Part shown: one piece after another, positions 17,275-26,068 of the stretch
How positions within the stretch are numbered: the first letter of the stretch is position 1
Layout: the number at the start of each line of letters is the position of its first letter
DNA from: Pseudomonas paralcaligenes
Lineage (GTDB): Bacteria; Pseudomonadota; Gammaproteobacteria; Pseudomonadales; Pseudomonadaceae
Reading direction: 5' to 3'
Length of the DNA stretch: 64,000 nucleotides
NCBI RefSeq assembly: GCF_019655855.1
Contig: NZ_BPFX01000009.1
Coordinates: forward strand, 62,001 to 126,000
Program-made: the position numbers and the translations under genes
Notes under the pieces: model-generated
Told to the model about the DNA's origin: nothing
What the model saw: only the letters and a program-made list of their open reading frames with translations
Database searches by the model: none

Positions 17275-17496
17275 TTACAACTCACCTGGCTGTTTTTCCA
17301 TATTGGCGTTGGACAAGGTGTTGGTTTGTATCTTCGTGGCCAATGCTGTCATTGCTCTGGCGCGGCTAGCCACCTCCATAGCCTTGGCGATGTAGGCGGC
17401 GTCTCCAGTGTCCAGGGCATCCGCGAGAAATGCCTCTATCGCCTCCAGGCCGTGCAGCGCTTGCGCGGGGTCATAGTCATAAACGGGCTCGGTCAT
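17275..17496 (-). pseudogene. Truncated addiction-module antidote (HI1420-like), orphan
   Basis: A 73-residue frame with GGAGG six bases before the ATG at 17496. Residues about 3-48 follow the antidote-family pattern: YDYDPAQAL, then AIEAFLADALDTGDAAYIAKAM and SRARAMTALA. In the family the next part is the helix-turn-helix that binds DNA (…GISREsLYraL-like); here it is replaced by unrelated residues (TKIQTNTLSNANMEKQ) and the protein stops. The usual partner toxin gene is absent on both sides. I read it as the remnant of a toxin-antitoxin module; no single frameshift that restores the C terminus was found. A free-standing short protein is the alternative. Confidence 0.5.
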
Positions 17497-17580
17497 TACT
17501 GCCTCCACTCATTGGCCAGCGAAGCAACCCAGTTCTTGGGGTTGATACACAGCCTATGCGTTAACGGGTGAATTGCGTGT

Positions 17581-18930
17581 TTATGCCGAGGTCTTTCTGC
17601 CGCGCTTGGCCTTGGGGGTGGCGGCGCGTTGGGCTTGGATGCGCTCCAGCAGCACGCTGGCCGGTTCGTCGTTCGGGTCTTGGGGTACCAGTTCGCCTCG
17701 GAAGGCCTTGGCCAAGATGCTCTGGGTCAGATGGTTGATACGAGCCAGGGCTGTAGCGACCTTGGCTTCCACTTGGTCGGCGAAGGTGAAGAGCTGTTCG
17801 ACGCGGCGGACGATTTCAGTTTGTTCTAGCTCACATGGCAGAAAAATTGGCAACTGCTCAAAAATCTTTTTACCGAGCGTCGGAACGCCAGTGTTCGAGT
17901 TCATTTCCTGCATAAGCCAATCAACAACTGAATCAGGCCTGAGGCATAACAAAAGATAGTCACTCGAAATTCCTTTCTTCGCTCGGACTATAAAAACTGT
18001 ATGACTAAAAACATACTCGCGATCTGCGGGGGCCTTTCGTGCAAGGCCTAGGCGACCTTTACGGGCAAATATCACATCGCTTTCTTGGAAGCCGCATGCA
18101 ACGCGTCGCTCCTCGTAAAATGAGCGATTAACAAGTTTCGCGTTCGAAAAGCTCCAGCCGGAATAACCGGAGAAATCCTGCGTCGAGAGTATGGGTATTT
18201 CGCCATTCTCATAAGATGGATATCTATGTGATGGGTTTGGATCTAGGGTGTTTGCACATGCACCAAGCAAAACACTTCTGGGCGTTTCCCAGCCTGCGGA
18301 TATACGATCCTGTTCCGTCAGCCGCCCGGAGACGGCGGCGGCGAGGACGGATTGGCGGAAGCGTTTGAGCAGGGCGGGGATGGCGTCGATGCGGGCTTTG
18401 AGGGTGTCGACCTGGGGCAGTAGTTCATCAAGTTTTTGGGCGATGCGTGTTTGTTCGTTCTCAGGTGCCATACGGAACGGCAGTGTCTTGGCTGTAGTTC
18501 CTGAAAGCTCTTTGAACGTTGTACCTGTACCAAGGCTGTCGGCCAGTTGACGAATACTTTTTAAATAGTAGAAGGCGTAGCTAGGGTCGATTTCTTTGGG
18601 GAAAACAAAGCTCTTGAAACCCTGATTGGTGGAGATTTCATTAGCGGCCAATGCTACATAGCCGATAGGTGCGCGGCTGCTGAAGAGCAGGCTGCCTTTT
18701 GGCATCAATTTGGCTGAGCAGGATTCGTAACCTTTTTGTGAAAGATCTCGTGAGCCGTGGGAAATTTCTTTAGCTTTGTAACCGCTTAGATCTGCAGGTG
18801 TGAGCCAAGCAATCCCAGCGCCAGGAGCTTCAAAGTTGCTGGCGTCATTTGCTTTGGGGGTGCCTCCAGCTACTACCTCAGCGATTTCACCGATTTCTAC
18901 ATCGACCCACCCACTCGGCAACCCACTCAT
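17581..18930 (-). CDS. hsdS: Type I restriction-modification specificity subunit HsdS
   Basis: A 449-residue specificity subunit, the normal length, with two target-recognition domains each followed by a conserved helical spacer. The N-terminal domain starts LPSGWVDVEIGEIAEVVAGGTP, the common HsdS opening; the central spacer contains LKARIDAIPALLKRFRQSVLAAAVSGRLTE; the second spacer near the C terminus has VEAKVATALARINHLTQSILAKAFRGELV. Each recognition domain reads half of a bipartite DNA site. It overlaps hsdM by ATGA, giving coupled translation. Both recognition domains, especially that encoded around 17820-18240, are richer in A+T than the spacers, as expected for exchanged specificity modules. 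Confidence 0.93.
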   Translation of the reverse strand: MSGLPSGWVDVEIGEIAEVVAGGTPKANDASNFEAPGAGIAWLTPADLSGYKAKEISHGSRDLSQKGYESCSAKLMPKGSLLFSSRAPIGYVALAANEISTNQGFKSFVFPKEIDPSYAFYYLKSIRQLADSLGTGTTFKELSGTTAKTLPFRMAPENEQTRIAQKLDELLPQVDTLKARIDAIPALLKRFRQSVLAAAVSGRLTEQDRISAGWETPRSVLLGACANTLDPNPSHRYPSYENGEIPILSTQDFSGYSGWSFSNAKLVNRSFYEERRVACGFQESDVIFARKGRLGLARKAPADREYVFSHTVFIVRAKKGISSDYLLLCLRPDSVVDWLMQEMNSNTGVPTLGKKIFEQLPIFLPCELEQTEIVRRVEQLFTFADQVEAKVATALARINHLTQSILAKAFRGELVPQDPNDEPASVLLERIQAQRAATPKAKRGRKTSA

Positions 18931-20471
18931 TCCCCATTCCCCTCAACCACCGCCAGCCCCATCACCTCGGCCATCAACTGCTTCTGCGCCGCCACTTCAT
19001 CACTAGCCCCCAGCGCCTTCATCAGCTCCTCCAGCTCATGCAGGGCCTCGGTCAGTTCGGCCATGGCTTCGCCGGCCAGCACTTCGGGGGCAGGCAGGTC
19101 GGCGGCGTCCAGGCTATCGGCATCCTTTAGCCAGCTGATGTCCAGCGAGTCGCCGCGCTCACGAATCTGCTCGCGGGTAAAGACGCGGAAGCGGCTCAGC
19201 TCGCCAATGCCTTCGACGTTTTCGGCGCGCGGGCTGTGGCCGTTGGGATCATCGCCGTAGGCGTCCTCGAAGGGTTTGAGGTGCGCCGCTCCAAAGGGCG
19301 TGCGTTTGCCGAAGCTGGGCATGTTGCTGCGCAGATCAAAAATCCACACGCGCTGGGTGCAGCCCTGTTCCTGACGCGGGTTGGCCTGGGTGCCTTTCTG
19401 GAAGAACAGCACGTTGGTCTTCACGCCCTGGGCGTAGAAGATGCCGGTGGGCAGGCGCAGGATGGTGTGCAGGTTGCACTTGTCCATCAGGTCGCGGCGT
19501 ACCTCGGTGCCGACGCCGGCCTCGAACAGCACGTTGTCTGGCAGCACCACGGCGGCGCGGCCACCGGGCTTGAGGCCTCGGTAAATATGCTGGAGGAAGG
19601 CCAGCTGCTTGTTGCTGGTTTTGTAGGTGAGGTCGTCACGGGTAGGGCCGCCGCCGCCCTTGGCCGTGCCGAAAGGCGGGTTGGAGAGAATCACGTCCAC
19701 CTTGGGCAGGTTGGCCCCGCTTTGGCCAAGGGCGTTGCCCAGGTGCACCACGCCTTCCTCATCGCCTTCCATGCCGTGCAGCAAGGTGTTCATCAGGGCC
19801 AGGCGGCGGGTGCCGGGCACCAGTTCGATACCGACAAAGGCGCGGTTGCGCTGGAAGCTACGAGCTTTCTCATCGAGGTCGTAAAGGTCGTCGGTGTGCT
19901 GCTTGATATAGGCATCGGCGGCAATCAAGAAGCCTGCGGTGCCAGCAGCCGGGTCTTGGATTGTCTCACCGGGCTGCGGCTTGAGGCAGTTGATGATGCT
20001 GTCGATCAACGGACGCGGGGTGAAGTACTGGCCAGCGCCGGATTTGGTTTCGCTGGCGTTCTTTTCCAGCAGGCCTTCGTAGAGATCACCGAGGCCATCC
20101 TGTCGGGCGCTGAACCAGTCGATGCCGTCCAGGCTTTTGATCAACTGTTCCAGGTGGCGCGGCTCTTTCAGGCGCGTTTGCGCGTCGGCGTAGATGGCTG
20201 CAATCAGCGGATCTTCGTTCTTGCCCAGGTCGAGCAGCATCTGCCGGTAGTGATCGAGCAGGTTGAGGCCGGATCTACCCGCCAGATCCGGCCAGCGCGC
20301 GCCCTCGGGCAGCTTGTGGGCGAAGCTATCGTTGTTCTGCACCTGCTCGTATTCCATCTTTATAAACAGCAGGAGCACCAGCTCGGTGACGTAGTCGCTG
20401 TAGTTGATGCCGTCGTCGCGCAGCACGTCGCAGAGGTTCCAGAGCTTCTGGACGATATCGGAGTTGGTCAT
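18927..20471 (-). CDS. hsdM: Type I restriction-modification DNA methyltransferase HsdM
   Basis: A 514-residue N6-adenine methyltransferase subunit. The family N terminus is MTNSDIVQKLWNLCDVLRDDG; I therefore chose the ATG at 20471 rather than the upstream frame opening at 20528. The N12-class catalytic core shows GQYFTPRPLIDSI, the SAM-binding DPAAGTAGF and catalytic NPPF. It works with HsdS as the modification enzyme and with HsdR in restriction. A palindromic sequence sits 15-36 bases upstream of the start and could control it separately from hsdR, since methylase made before nuclease protects the host. Confidence 0.95.
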   Translation of the reverse strand: MTNSDIVQKLWNLCDVLRDDGINYSDYVTELVLLLFIKMEYEQVQNNDSFAHKLPEGARWPDLAGRSGLNLLDHYRQMLLDLGKNEDPLIAAIYADAQTRLKEPRHLEQLIKSLDGIDWFSARQDGLGDLYEGLLEKNASETKSGAGQYFTPRPLIDSIINCLKPQPGETIQDPAAGTAGFLIAADAYIKQHTDDLYDLDEKARSFQRNRAFVGIELVPGTRRLALMNTLLHGMEGDEEGVVHLGNALGQSGANLPKVDVILSNPPFGTAKGGGGPTRDDLTYKTSNKQLAFLQHIYRGLKPGGRAAVVLPDNVLFEAGVGTEVRRDLMDKCNLHTILRLPTGIFYAQGVKTNVLFFQKGTQANPRQEQGCTQRVWIFDLRSNMPSFGKRTPFGAAHLKPFEDAYGDDPNGHSPRAENVEGIGELSRFRVFTREQIRERGDSLDISWLKDADSLDAADLPAPEVLAGEAMAELTEALHELEELMKALGASDEVAAQKQLMAEVMGLAVVEGNGE

Positions 20472-20486
20472 GGAGTGTTCTCTAAT

Positions 20487-20527
20487 TGGCTCATGACGTG
20501 AGCCGAATACATCTGCTATTCGGCTCA
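20487..20527. promoter_or_regulatory. Palindrome, copy 2, plus extra half-site, upstream of hsdM
   Basis: TGGCTCA-N5-TGAGCCG at 20487-20505 repeats the 17236 palindrome with one changed arm base, and TTCGGCTCA at 20519-20527 adds a third half-site. They fill the space between the Abi_2 stop (20545) and the hsdM start (20471). An operator of the methylase gene is the simplest reading. Confidence 0.5.
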
Positions 20528-20544
20528 CGGGGAAATAGGGAGAC

Positions 20545-21543
20545 TTAGTCGGGTGTTTGCCAGAAAGGGTCGTTCTGCCAGTCGGGCGGAAAGCCCATGG
20601 CCCGTAGGTTGGTCTCTGGAAACTCTGCCAATAACTCGTGTAGACGTCTGTCCCAGCTGGTATGCGGGCTGACCTGGCGCATCAGGAGGTTGAGGATGCA
20701 CAGTACGGTGAACAGGCGGGCATGTTGTCCGGGTTGTTGCAGGTGTTGTGGCCAGGGGAAATTGACCGTCCTGGGTAGCTCTGGACGGATGCCCAGCTCG
20801 CGGTTCCATAGGCGTGCGTGATGCGCGCAAATATTGCGGATGGTGGTCAGGGTGTGCAGCCAGGATTGCAGCAACGGGGCGGGCAGCTTCAGGCGTTTGG
20901 CGATGGCCTTTTTGTCGGCATCGCGGGCCAGACCCTTGAACAGGTGCGAGAGATCGCCCAGGGTGATTTCTTCCATGGCCGCCCAGGCTGGCATTAGCTC
21001 GGGGGTGTTGTACGTCAGGGCGTAATGACGTGCGTAGCTTTCCTTGGCGCGCATGCTCTTGAGTTGCTCTTTGCGGGTGTCAGACGCGTGGGAGGCGTCG
21101 ATGCGCTGGCATTCGCGCAGATGATCCTGGAATGCCTTGTCCTGCTTGCTACGGATGCTGTCGAGCAGCGCATGGTGCCGAAAGCTGCGCTGGAAGAACT
21201 TTGGCTCCAGATACCAGTGCGAGCCATATTGCGGCCCCATGTGGTTGCTGATAACGGCTCTGGCCGCGACTTCTATGCGCTCGATGGCATCTATGACCAG
21301 CAGGCGTAGGCGGCGGTCGAAGTCATACAGGCGGGTGAGTGCCTGCAGGCGGGTGCCGGGTTTGAAGCCGTGGTCAGCATCTTCCGAAAGCTGGAATGGG
21401 CGCATGTAGGGCGTGAGGCGGAAGAAGCTGACCGCTTCCAGAAAGCAGTGCGCCTTAGCTTCGTCCTGGATGGTAAGCCCACGCTGTTTGAGCAGGGCCA
21501 GCTGCGCAGGAATATCAATGGCTGGCTTACTGAAAGGCTTCAT
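20545..21543 (-). CDS. Abi_2 family abortive-infection protein with HEPN RNase motif
   Basis: A 332-residue protein of the Abi_2 (AbiD/AbiF) family. The N terminus has KPAIDIPAQLALLKQRGLTI and FLEAVSFFRLTPYMRPF, and the middle LYDFDRRLRLLVIDAIERIE, all characteristic. Near the C terminus RNICAHH gives Arg236-x4-His241, the catalytic motif of HEPN ribonucleases. In lactococcal relatives these proteins stop phage by killing or arresting the infected cell. The gene lies inside the hsd operon, between hsdR and hsdM, all in one orientation. No strong ribosome site is visible before the ATG, which suggests low expression. Confidence 0.85.
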   Translation of the reverse strand: MKPFSKPAIDIPAQLALLKQRGLTIQDEAKAHCFLEAVSFFRLTPYMRPFQLSEDADHGFKPGTRLQALTRLYDFDRRLRLLVIDAIERIEVAARAVISNHMGPQYGSHWYLEPKFFQRSFRHHALLDSIRSKQDKAFQDHLRECQRIDASHASDTRKEQLKSMRAKESYARHYALTYNTPELMPAWAAMEEITLGDLSHLFKGLARDADKKAIAKRLKLPAPLLQSWLHTLTTIRNICAHHARLWNRELGIRPELPRTVNFPWPQHLQQPGQHARLFTVLCILNLLMRQVSPHTSWDRRLHELLAEFPETNLRAMGFPPDWQNDPFWQTPD

Positions 21544-21754
21544 GCGGAAAAACTACCGGGCATAAAAAACCCGCTCAATTTGTGCGTAGCTGCCGAAGCA
21601 ACCATAGGCATGGCGGGTGTGTTGCGTGAGAGGTTATGCATCACTGCATCGTTTTGCAAGGGATTTGGCACTGTAATGATGAGCGGATTGGCGTGCTTGG
21701 TTGTCTGTGGGTGAGGCTGGTTGCCCATATACAGCGAGTGACTGGCTTCGAGCG

Positions 21755-21788
21755 CAGGTGTCCTCTGTCCTGGGACCGAGGACACCTG
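21755..21788. other. 11-bp perfect hairpin between hsdR and the Abi_2 gene
   Basis: CAGGTGTCCTC (21755-21765) pairs perfectly with GAGGACACCTG (21778-21788) around a 12-base loop. It lies 30 bases past the hsdR stop in the 274-base gap before the Abi_2 start (21544-21817), which holds no gene. No T tract follows on either strand, so RNA processing, attenuation or a protein-binding site is as likely as termination. Confidence 0.45.
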
Positions 21789-21817
21789 CTGTCGGGAAAT
21801 CAGCAGGGAGTCAATGA

Positions 21818-24800
21818 TCATCCAACTGCCGACCACAGGTTGTCATTCAACGCTTCCAATACCCGTTCCAGGTTGCCGCCTAGGTTACGATCCAGGGCTT
21901 TGAGGCCGCCATCGTTCCGGAAGGCGTCGTTGACCTGCTGCGGATCAATGACCACCTCATGCACCAGTTGCTTGGCCAGACGATCCAGCCATTTGCGTTG
22001 CACGGGCGTCCAGGGTTGCAGGGCGTAGATGGTCTGCATGGCCTTGGCCACACGTTGGTCGAAGGGTAGCAGGGCTTCGCCGATGGCCGCCTGGCGGATA
22101 TAGCCGATGATGCTGGCGGCGATTTCCTGGTTGGTCTGATTGCGCCAGGCGCTTTTCAGGCTGGCTTCGCTGAAACCATGCTGGTCGAGCAGCAGGCGGA
22201 CTTCGCGCAGTTGCTCGCGGGTTAGGTCCTTGGGGCGGTTGACCACCACGCCAAGGGCCGCTGACTGGTTGAGCTGGGTGCGAATAAAGTCGTTGAAGCT
22301 TTCCAGGTAGTCGGCCGGTTTCTGGTTTTGCCCGTAGTTCTGTTCGCGCACCAACAGTTCGTCGCTGTGGGTGGAAATAACCGGGTAGTTCTCCGAGCCG
22401 AGCAGGGCGCTGACGGCGGCCAGTTGGTTGAGCAGCTGGCTGTGCTGGCGGACGAAGTTGGCCGCTTGTTGCGGGCCAAGGTTGTGCAGGTGTTTATGTA
22501 ACTGGGCCGGCTCAACGCCCCACGCTTCTTGCAGCTCATCGAGCTTTTCCTTCAGCGTGGGTTTGTCCTCGGCCTTGTGCTGGGCCTTGCGCAGGATACG
22601 CATCACGCGCTGGCTCAGCTGGTCGAGCACGTCATGGGCGTGGCTGCTGTCGTCCTGGCTGCCAGGGGCATCATGGCTGGCTCCGCTGGTGAGTTCGCTG
22701 ACCAGTTGCTCCAGGCTGATGTTGGGGTTCTTCACCAGGGGCTTCATGGTGTCGACCGCTTCCAGGCTGGCGTAGAGGTCGACGGGGTCATAGATGCGGA
22801 ATACGGTTTTGCCGATTTCGTCGCAGCGGCGCGTGGCACGGCCTTTCATCTGCTCATAGAGGATGCGCGAGCGCACCCGGCGCATAAACACCAGGTTGCA
22901 GATCTTCGGTACGTCGATGCCGGTGGTGAGCAGGTCGACGGTGATGGCGATATTGGGTGTGGGCTCGTTCTTGTAGCGGCGAATCAGCGTTTCAACCTGG
23001 TCGCTCTGGCCGGTGATGATTTCCACGGCGGCCTGGTTGTACTGCTCGCCGTAGGCTTCTTTGAAGGCTTCATCGAGTAGGTTTTTGACTCGCTCGGCAT
23101 GGGCCTGGTTGACGCAGAAGATCATGGTCTTCTCTTCGCCAAACGGGTCCAGCTCCTTGGCCAGTTCATCACAGATGACCTTGTCAAAGGCCGGGGTGAT
23201 CACGCGGCGGTTGAACGACTCGATGTTGAAGCTGAGTTCATCTTCCAGCTCGGCTACGTCGACTTCGCCGGTTTGGGTGTTGATAACGCTGACCGACTCG
23301 CCTTTCTCGAAGCGGATGCCGTGCTTGCTGAGCTGGGTTTCGTAGCGGATCGGTGGTTCGTGATCCACCAGCCAGTCGTCGGCGACTGCTTCGCGGTAGC
23401 TGTAGGTGAATACCGGTTTGCCGAAAATTTCGCTGGTGTGCTTGGCCGGGGTGGCGGTGAGGCCGATGCGGCAGGCGTCGAAGTGGTCGAGCACGCGGCG
23501 GTACTGCGAGAGGTACTGGCTGTGATCACGCACGGCCAGTTCGCCTTCGGTCATTTCCTGGTCGAGGGTATAACCCCGGTGGGCTTCGTCGACGATGATG
23601 CAGTCGAACTCGCCCACGGGCGGCGGGTTATCCGAGCGGAAGATGCGGCTGACCATGGCTTGCACGGTGGCGACCTGGATGCGCGTTTCTGCCTCGGCGG
23701 CCATATCGCCCAGCTCTTTGATGTCGTAGATCTGCGCCAGGGTGTGGTTCTGCTCAAGCGTGGTGTCGTTGAACGCGTCGATGGCCTGCTGGCCGAGGGC
23801 GCTGCGGTCAACCAGAAAGAGGATGCGTTTGAAGCGTTCGGCCTTCAGAAAACGGTACATCAGGCCAATGATGGTGCGGGTTTTCCCGGTACCGGTGGCC
23901 ATGGCCAGCAGGCAGTCACGCTGATTGTTGGCCAGGGCCTGCTCCACGGCCTGGATGGCTTTTTCCTGGTAGTCGCGCAGCTTGAGGTAGGCGAAGCCTT
24001 CGGCCTTGAGCTTGGTTTCGGCGTCTGCCTGGCTGCGTTTGAGCAGGTCGAGCAGGTCATTCGGGGTGTGGAAGTCAGGCAGCGGCCTGCGCGTGTTGGC
24101 CGGGCTGCGCAGGTCACGGAACCAGGTGCCGGACTGTTCGGCGAGCTGCTTGATAAAGGGCCGGCCGTTGCAGGCGAAGGCAAAGGGCACGCGGAAGTGG
24201 CCACCCTGGCCATCGTTCCAGGGTTGCGTTTGACCCGCTAGCAGCCAGGGCTGCTGATGCTCTGTCGCCAAGTTGAACTCACGGGCATAGCGCTCGGCCT
24301 GGGGAATGCGGTCGGCGATATTGATGCGCTTACGCTTGGCTTCAACGATCGCGATTGGCGTAAGACCGGCGAACAGTACGTAGTCGGCGCAGGCTTTGGG
24401 GCTGCTGGTGGGCCACTCGGCGATGGCCTTGTTCTTGCCCCTCTCCGGACGTGCACCCTTGCCGTAGGTGAGGTCGAGGGAGTCGGCCTCCCAGCCGGCG
24501 TCGATCAACTGCTGGTCGATCAAGATGCGAGTCAGGTCTTCGGATAGGTCGAAGCTGCTGCTGGCCTGCTGAGTCAGCTTGGCGACCTGCTGGCTGGCTT
24601 GTGGCTGGGCTGCCAATTGCTGCTGCAGAGCTTTGAGGCTTTGCTCGTGCTCACTGCGCAGCTTTTGCAATGCGGCTTCGTGTTCGGCGGCTAGCTGCTT
24701 ATGGCTGCGTGATTCGGCATCCATCTGCTCGGCAAGCACGGCGTATTCTTCGGCTTCCTGCTTGAGCAGGTCAGCCAACTTCTGGTTGCTCTCCAGTTGC

Positions 24801-25294
24801 TGGCTGGACTCGCTGAGCTGCGTCTTGAGCTGTTCGATCTGACTTTGCAGATCGCGCAGCGGAGCGCTGGGATCTTCGGGGGTGACGAAGGGGCCAGGTT
24901 TGAACGCATGAGCATTCTTGCCGAACGACTGGTGATACCAGATGGCCAGAGCACGGGCGACCTTCAGCCCATCCATGGCCTCACGGTGCTGGGTGCGGAA
25001 CTCGTGGGTGGCCTTGTTGCCCTCGACGCGCAGGGTATGGAACAGGCTACGGATGTTCTGATCCAACTGGATCTCGCGGCTGAGCTTGTAGAGCAGGTCG
25101 GACTGCGTGGTGGTGGCATCGAACTCGATGCCGGCACGGCTGGCCAAGTCTTGAGCCAGGGCCTCGCCGAGTTGGCGTAGCTTGATCAGTGTGGTGTTGG
25201 GGTCGCTGGCGAATACCTGCTCGGCTGTGCTCGCAAGCTGCAGGAAAACCGGGTCGTGTTCCTGGAGAAAGGCGAAGTTACTGCTGGCTGCCAT
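21818..25294 (-). CDS. hsdR: Type I restriction endonuclease subunit HsdR
   Basis: A 1158-residue translocating restriction subunit. GAAGGA lies nine bases before the ATG at 25294; an upstream frame extension to 25423 adds no conserved sequence. A helical DUF4145-like domain (1-130) and a coiled coil (about 143-245) precede the nuclease domain, where D304 and E318-A-K320 form the PD-(D/E)XK site. The SF2 motor has ATGTGKTRT (motif I), DEAHRGY (motif II) and GRATRR (motif VI), and the C terminus docks on HsdM. It cuts unmodified DNA after ATP-driven translocation. It heads the order hsdR, Abi_2, hsdM, hsdS. Confidence 0.95.
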   Translation of the reverse strand: MAASSNFAFLQEHDPVFLQLASTAEQVFASDPNTTLIKLRQLGEALAQDLASRAGIEFDATTTQSDLLYKLSREIQLDQNIRSLFHTLRVEGNKATHEFRTQHREAMDGLKVARALAIWYHQSFGKNAHAFKPGPFVTPEDPSAPLRDLQSQIEQLKTQLSESSQQLESNQKLADLLKQEAEEYAVLAEQMDAESRSHKQLAAEHEAALQKLRSEHEQSLKALQQQLAAQPQASQQVAKLTQQASSSFDLSEDLTRILIDQQLIDAGWEADSLDLTYGKGARPERGKNKAIAEWPTSSPKACADYVLFAGLTPIAIVEAKRKRINIADRIPQAERYAREFNLATEHQQPWLLAGQTQPWNDGQGGHFRVPFAFACNGRPFIKQLAEQSGTWFRDLRSPANTRRPLPDFHTPNDLLDLLKRSQADAETKLKAEGFAYLKLRDYQEKAIQAVEQALANNQRDCLLAMATGTGKTRTIIGLMYRFLKAERFKRILFLVDRSALGQQAIDAFNDTTLEQNHTLAQIYDIKELGDMAAEAETRIQVATVQAMVSRIFRSDNPPPVGEFDCIIVDEAHRGYTLDQEMTEGELAVRDHSQYLSQYRRVLDHFDACRIGLTATPAKHTSEIFGKPVFTYSYREAVADDWLVDHEPPIRYETQLSKHGIRFEKGESVSVINTQTGEVDVAELEDELSFNIESFNRRVITPAFDKVICDELAKELDPFGEEKTMIFCVNQAHAERVKNLLDEAFKEAYGEQYNQAAVEIITGQSDQVETLIRRYKNEPTPNIAITVDLLTTGIDVPKICNLVFMRRVRSRILYEQMKGRATRRCDEIGKTVFRIYDPVDLYASLEAVDTMKPLVKNPNISLEQLVSELTSGASHDAPGSQDDSSHAHDVLDQLSQRVMRILRKAQHKAEDKPTLKEKLDELQEAWGVEPAQLHKHLHNLGPQQAANFVRQHSQLLNQLAAVSALLGSENYPVISTHSDELLVREQNYGQNQKPADYLESFNDFIRTQLNQSAALGVVVNRPKDLTREQLREVRLLLDQHGFSEASLKSAWRNQTNQEIAASIIGYIRQAAIGEALLPFDQRVAKAMQTIYALQPWTPVQRKWLDRLAKQLVHEVVIDPQQVNDAFRNDGGLKALDRNLGGNLERVLEALNDNLWSAVG

Positions 25295-25455
25295 GGTCGA
25301 TCCTTCGGTTGCGTTCCACTCATTACGCCAAACGGGCTCTATTACGCGTAAGTGGCAGCAGCTTAACGAAGGTGAGCCGAGTTTGGCCATGGCATGGGCC
25401 ACTGAGTGTTCAGCTTTGACCATGCGCCAGGGCTAAGGGCTTTCTCAGCCGTGCT

Positions 25456-25794
25456 TCACTTTGCGCTCCAAACCTCATAGCCCTGGCGTGCTATTTCTTT
25501 CTGCGCTAGGTCGTTTCTAGCGCCGCCCAGTTGTCGCAAGGTCAGCAACATTTCCAGCAGTACGCCATCCATGCCTTGCAGGCCGTTACTGCCTTGGGGC
25601 TCTCCAGGTGCCAGATCTGTCATCCGCTCGACTGCTCGCCTGAGCATCTGCAACTCATCCATGACGGCATCTTCGCGTTCCAGCCGGTTGCGTAGGTAGG
25701 TGCTCAGCGGTAGCTCTGCTGCCATCGCCTGGGCCTCGTACAGCTCTCGTTTTTCCACCGTCAGGCGGAGTGGTATTGCGTCCGCTAGTCTCAT
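25456..25794 (-). CDS. Small ribbon-helix-helix-like mobilisation/accessory protein
   Basis: A 112-residue protein. GGAG lies six bases before the ATG at 25794. The N terminus IPLRLTVEKRELYEAQAMAAELPLSTYLRNRLE has the strand-helix-helix pattern of ribbon-helix-helix proteins such as MobC/TraJ relaxosome factors; a charged helix follows (about 45-65) and the C-terminal half is unrecognised. It stands directly beside the 11-bp repeat region, so binding those repeats would be a reasonable guess. No relaxase gene accompanies it in the island, so a role in mobilisation would require an outside relaxase. Confidence 0.55.
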   Translation of the reverse strand: MRLADAIPLRLTVEKRELYEAQAMAAELPLSTYLRNRLEREDAVMDELQMLRRAVERMTDLAPGEPQGSNGLQGMDGVLLEMLLTLRQLGGARNDLAQKEIARQGYEVWSAK

Positions 25795-26068
25795 GTCTCT
25801 CCGTAGTCGCCTCCGTATACAGCTATATCCCTTTAGAATAGGGTTTCCAGCTTGGTGTGTAGTCGTCTCGCAATACAAAAAAAACAATAGATTTTCCAAA
25901 AAACCTTTTTAAATCAATATGTTGCGCGCGCCTGCAAGGTGCGTATGGTGTATAGCAAAAAAGCTGTGTTTTAAGGGTGGCCACGATCCCTAGAACACCT
26001 CGATTTTTAAGGGGAATTGCTACCAAGAGGGTCTGTTTAATCCCCAACGGCTTGTCCGTTGGCCGAGG
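25795..26068. other. Non-coding DNA upstream of the ribbon-helix-helix-like gene
   Basis: This A+T-rich stretch, with several A and T runs around 25877-25925, presumably carries the promoter of the gene at 25794. I see no other gene, and it leads into the repeat arrays. Confidence 0.4.

Noticed and set aside
21540..21836. 98-residue minus-strand open frame between hsdR and Abi_2
   Set aside because: No ribosome site or family resemblance, and it contains the 11-bp hairpin; treated as intergenic.
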